Below are positions 6,488 through 7,552 of a stretch of 7,552 nucleotides of DNA, in pieces. The notes beneath the pieces were generated by a model. The model had not been told where the DNA came from. It ran no database searches and was given only the letters and a program-made list of their open reading frames with translations. The stretch is from Pseudomonadales bacterium. Lineage in GTDB: Bacteria > Pseudomonadota > Gammaproteobacteria > Pseudomonadales > IMCC2047. Where the stretch lies: positions 1-7,552 of the forward strand of contig JAIPFG010000151.1 of NCBI GenBank assembly GCA_021736745.1, read 5' to 3'. The first letter of the stretch is position 1. The number at the start of each line of letters is the position of its first letter. Position numbers and translations under genes: made by a program.

Positions 6488-6865
6488 CTAGATATTTATC
6501 TTAACGAATAAACCTTCACTGATTTGTTCCGCAATGGCTTCTGAAATACGCTGCATTTCTTCCGAAGGTATTTCTCTAATGAGTTCATCGGTTTGTGCAT
6601 CATAGACTTCAATGATTGTCCGTCCTGAAGATTCAGAAACACTAAAATGAATACTGCGCTGCAAATTTTGAACAAAATCGTTAACGTTGCTAACCGCAAT
6701 TTCCAGTTCCTGCGGGATGGGTTCCGTCGTTTGTGTTGTTAAAGAAGGCGGATTTGATGTTACTTCTTCCGTCACTACTGCACCCTTACCTGCTGCGCCC
6801 CGGGCTGATGAAATTTGTGCCTGGTTCGAAGGCAGTAAGGTGGCATTATTAATTTGAATTGTCAT
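6488..6865 (-). CDS. flaG: FlaG family flagellar protein
   Basis: FlaG is a small protein encoded between flagellin and fliD in many polar flagellates. Its exact role is unsettled; loss affects filament length in some species. The product is 125 residues with two parts. Residues 1-50 are polar, low in order, rich in Ser, Thr, Ala and Gln. Residues about 54-125 are the conserved FlaG domain, with VNDFVQNLQRSIHFSVSE (61-78), then a beta hairpin GRTIIEVYDAQTDELIREIP (81-100) and a helix with EEMQRISEAIAEQI (102-115) ending GLFVKINI. I chose the ATG at 6865 because AGGTG (6876-6872) lies about 8 nt upstream; a GTG at 6874 in the same frame sits inside that site. It is 85 bp downstream of fliC after a stem-loop and has no convincing promoter of its own, so it is probably reached by readthrough from fliC. 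Confidence 0.92.
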   Translation of the reverse strand: MTIQINNATLLPSNQAQISSARGAAGKGAVVTEEVTSNPPSLTTQTTEPIPQELEIAVSNVNDFVQNLQRSIHFSVSESSGRTIIEVYDAQTDELIREIPSEEMQRISEAIAEQISEGLFVKINI

Positions 6866-6871
6866 AACGAG

Positions 6872-6876
6872 CACCT
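6872..6876 (-). promoter_or_regulatory. flaG ribosome-binding site that decides the start
   Basis: AGGTG on the minus strand precedes the ATG at 6865 by a normal distance. Its own GTG is in frame with flaG and would add three residues, but using it as the start would leave no Shine-Dalgarno at a suitable distance. The ATG start is therefore preferred. Confidence 0.65.
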
Positions 6877-6900
6877 ATCTAAAATTGATAGTTTGTAGAT

Positions 6901-6928
6901 GAAGCCAAAGGGTTCACGCTCTGGCTTC
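6901..6928 (-). terminator. Stem-loop downstream of fliC, possible leaky terminator
   Basis: On the minus strand GAAGCCAGAG, loop CGTGAACC, then CTTTGGCTTC forms a 10-bp stem with one G-U pair and an 8-nt loop. It starts 22 nt after the fliC stop. It is not followed by a U-run (ATCTACAAAC comes next), so it is not a textbook intrinsic terminator. It could stop some transcripts, or protect the 3' end of a highly expressed flagellin mRNA while letting some readthrough reach flaG. Confidence 0.5.
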
Positions 6929-6950
6929 GCCTACTTACTAACACTTACGT

Positions 6951-7552
6951 TTACTGCAGCAGTGAGAGAACCTGCTGTGGTAACGCGTTCGCCTGTGCCA
7001 GAATCGAAATGCCAGCCTGTTGTAAAATGGTTGCCCGGGTCAGGTTTGCTGTTTCCGCCGCAAAATCAGCATCTAAGATCCGTGATCGCGCTGCGCTGAG
7101 GTTTTCAGAGGTTGTACTCAAGCTGGCGATGGTTGATTCGAAGCGGGTTTGCACTGCACCCAAATCGGCCCTAATACTATTCACTTGGCTCAAGGCACCA
7201 TCAAGAACGGCGATGGCACTGTTAGCGCCTGCTACCGTCGATATATTGACCGTGTTGAGTTTAGACAGTGCTGGTGATGCGCTGGATAAACCGGCAAAGG
7301 CGAGGTCTGCGCCACCTAACGTAAAGTTGGAAGCCGAACTCAGGGTTAGTGTACCGCGGGTGGTTTTTCCGTCGGCATCATCAGCAGGCACCACACCCGG
7401 GGTGGTAATGGCTGTGGTCAGCGCAGCGGCATTGGTCGCCACTTCAACGGGTACAGCACCGCCGGCTGTGACGGTATTGATACCCAGAACGGTTGAGGTC
7501 AACACTAAGGAACCACCGGATCCAGCTGCCACCTTGGTGCCTGTTTCTACGG
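6951..7552 (-). CDS. fliC: Flagellin FliC, C-terminal part (5' end outside window)
   Basis: Flagellin is the subunit that forms the filament. The last 199 codons are visible and the frame is open to the window edge (Val-Glu-Thr-Gly-Thr-Lys first), so the GTG at 7532 is an internal valine and not a start. The last 90 or so residues are the conserved D1/D0 end: NISTVAGANSAIAVLDGALS, QVNSIRADLGAVQTRFESTI, NLSAARSRILDADFAAETAN, and the final helix with ATILQQAGISILAQANALPQ closing QVLSLLQ. The region before it is the variable outer part, low in complexity and rich in Ser, Thr, Gly and Ala (TTAITTPGVVPADDADG, TLTLSSASNFTLGGADLAF). There is no cysteine. Its chaperone FliS is encoded in the same cluster. 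Its promoter, commonly sigma-28 type, would lie outside the window. Total length and any second flagellin gene cannot be judged. Confidence 0.96.
   Translation of the reverse strand, partial: VETGTKVAAGSGGSLVLTSTVLGINTVTAGGAVPVEVATNAAALTTAITTPGVVPADDADGKTTRGTLTLSSASNFTLGGADLAFAGLSSASPALSKLNTVNISTVAGANSAIAVLDGALSQVNSIRADLGAVQTRFESTIASLSTTSENLSAARSRILDADFAAETANLTRATILQQAGISILAQANALPQQVLSLLQ

Noticed and set aside
6875..6891. CTATC/GATAG 5-bp hairpin touching the flaG RBS
   Set aside because: The stem is short and AT-rich and overlaps only two bases of the Shine-Dalgarno; it is too weak to claim regulation.
6917..6932. Second GG-N10-GC pattern on the minus strand between fliC and flaG
   Set aside because: Only the GGC and GC cores match; the rest of the -24 and -12 elements differ and it lies inside the stem-loop, so it is not called as a sigma-54 promoter.

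Overview
This window is a late-assembly flagellar gene cluster with nine genes, two of them cut by the window edges. The content is rod/P-ring completion, hook-filament junction, filament, filament cap and export chaperones. It points to a Gram-negative bacterium, because a P-ring protein is present. The most likely group is a gammaproteobacterium with a Pseudomonas- or marine-type polar flagellum. Reasons are the fliC-flaG-fliD-fliS-fliT order, long FlgK and FlgL with extra middle domains, and a sigma-54-type promoter in front of fliD. I cannot name a genus from sequence reading alone.

Left half, plus strand (1-4094): the 3' end of flgI (P-ring), a short flgJ (rod-binding domain only), flgK (HAP1) and flgL (HAP3). 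flgI and flgJ overlap by one base (TAATG). The flgJ-flgK gap is 17 bp and the flgK-flgL gap is 50 bp, so this reads as one operon tail. The genes act in assembly order: rod and P-ring, then the two junction proteins joining hook to filament.

Right half, minus strand (4183-7552, transcribed right to left): the 3' part of flagellin fliC, then flaG, fliD (filament cap), fliS (flagellin chaperone) and a fliT-like chaperone gene. fliC and flaG are separated by a stem-loop. flaG and fliD are separated by 102 bp holding a good -24/-12 (sigma-54) promoter. fliD, fliS and fliT are tightly packed (20-bp gap, then a TGATG overlap). The two halves converge tail to tail across an 88-bp gap at 4095-4182.

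I see no mobile element, CRISPR, RNA gene or foreign cargo, and no wholly new system. The most interesting points are: (1) a beta-rich module that appears twice in FlgK and once in FlgL; (2) the sigma-54 promoter before fliD and an inverted repeat linking its -12 region to the fliD ribosome-binding site; and (3) a FlgJ without the peptidoglycan hydrolase domain usual in enteric and pseudomonad FlgJ.
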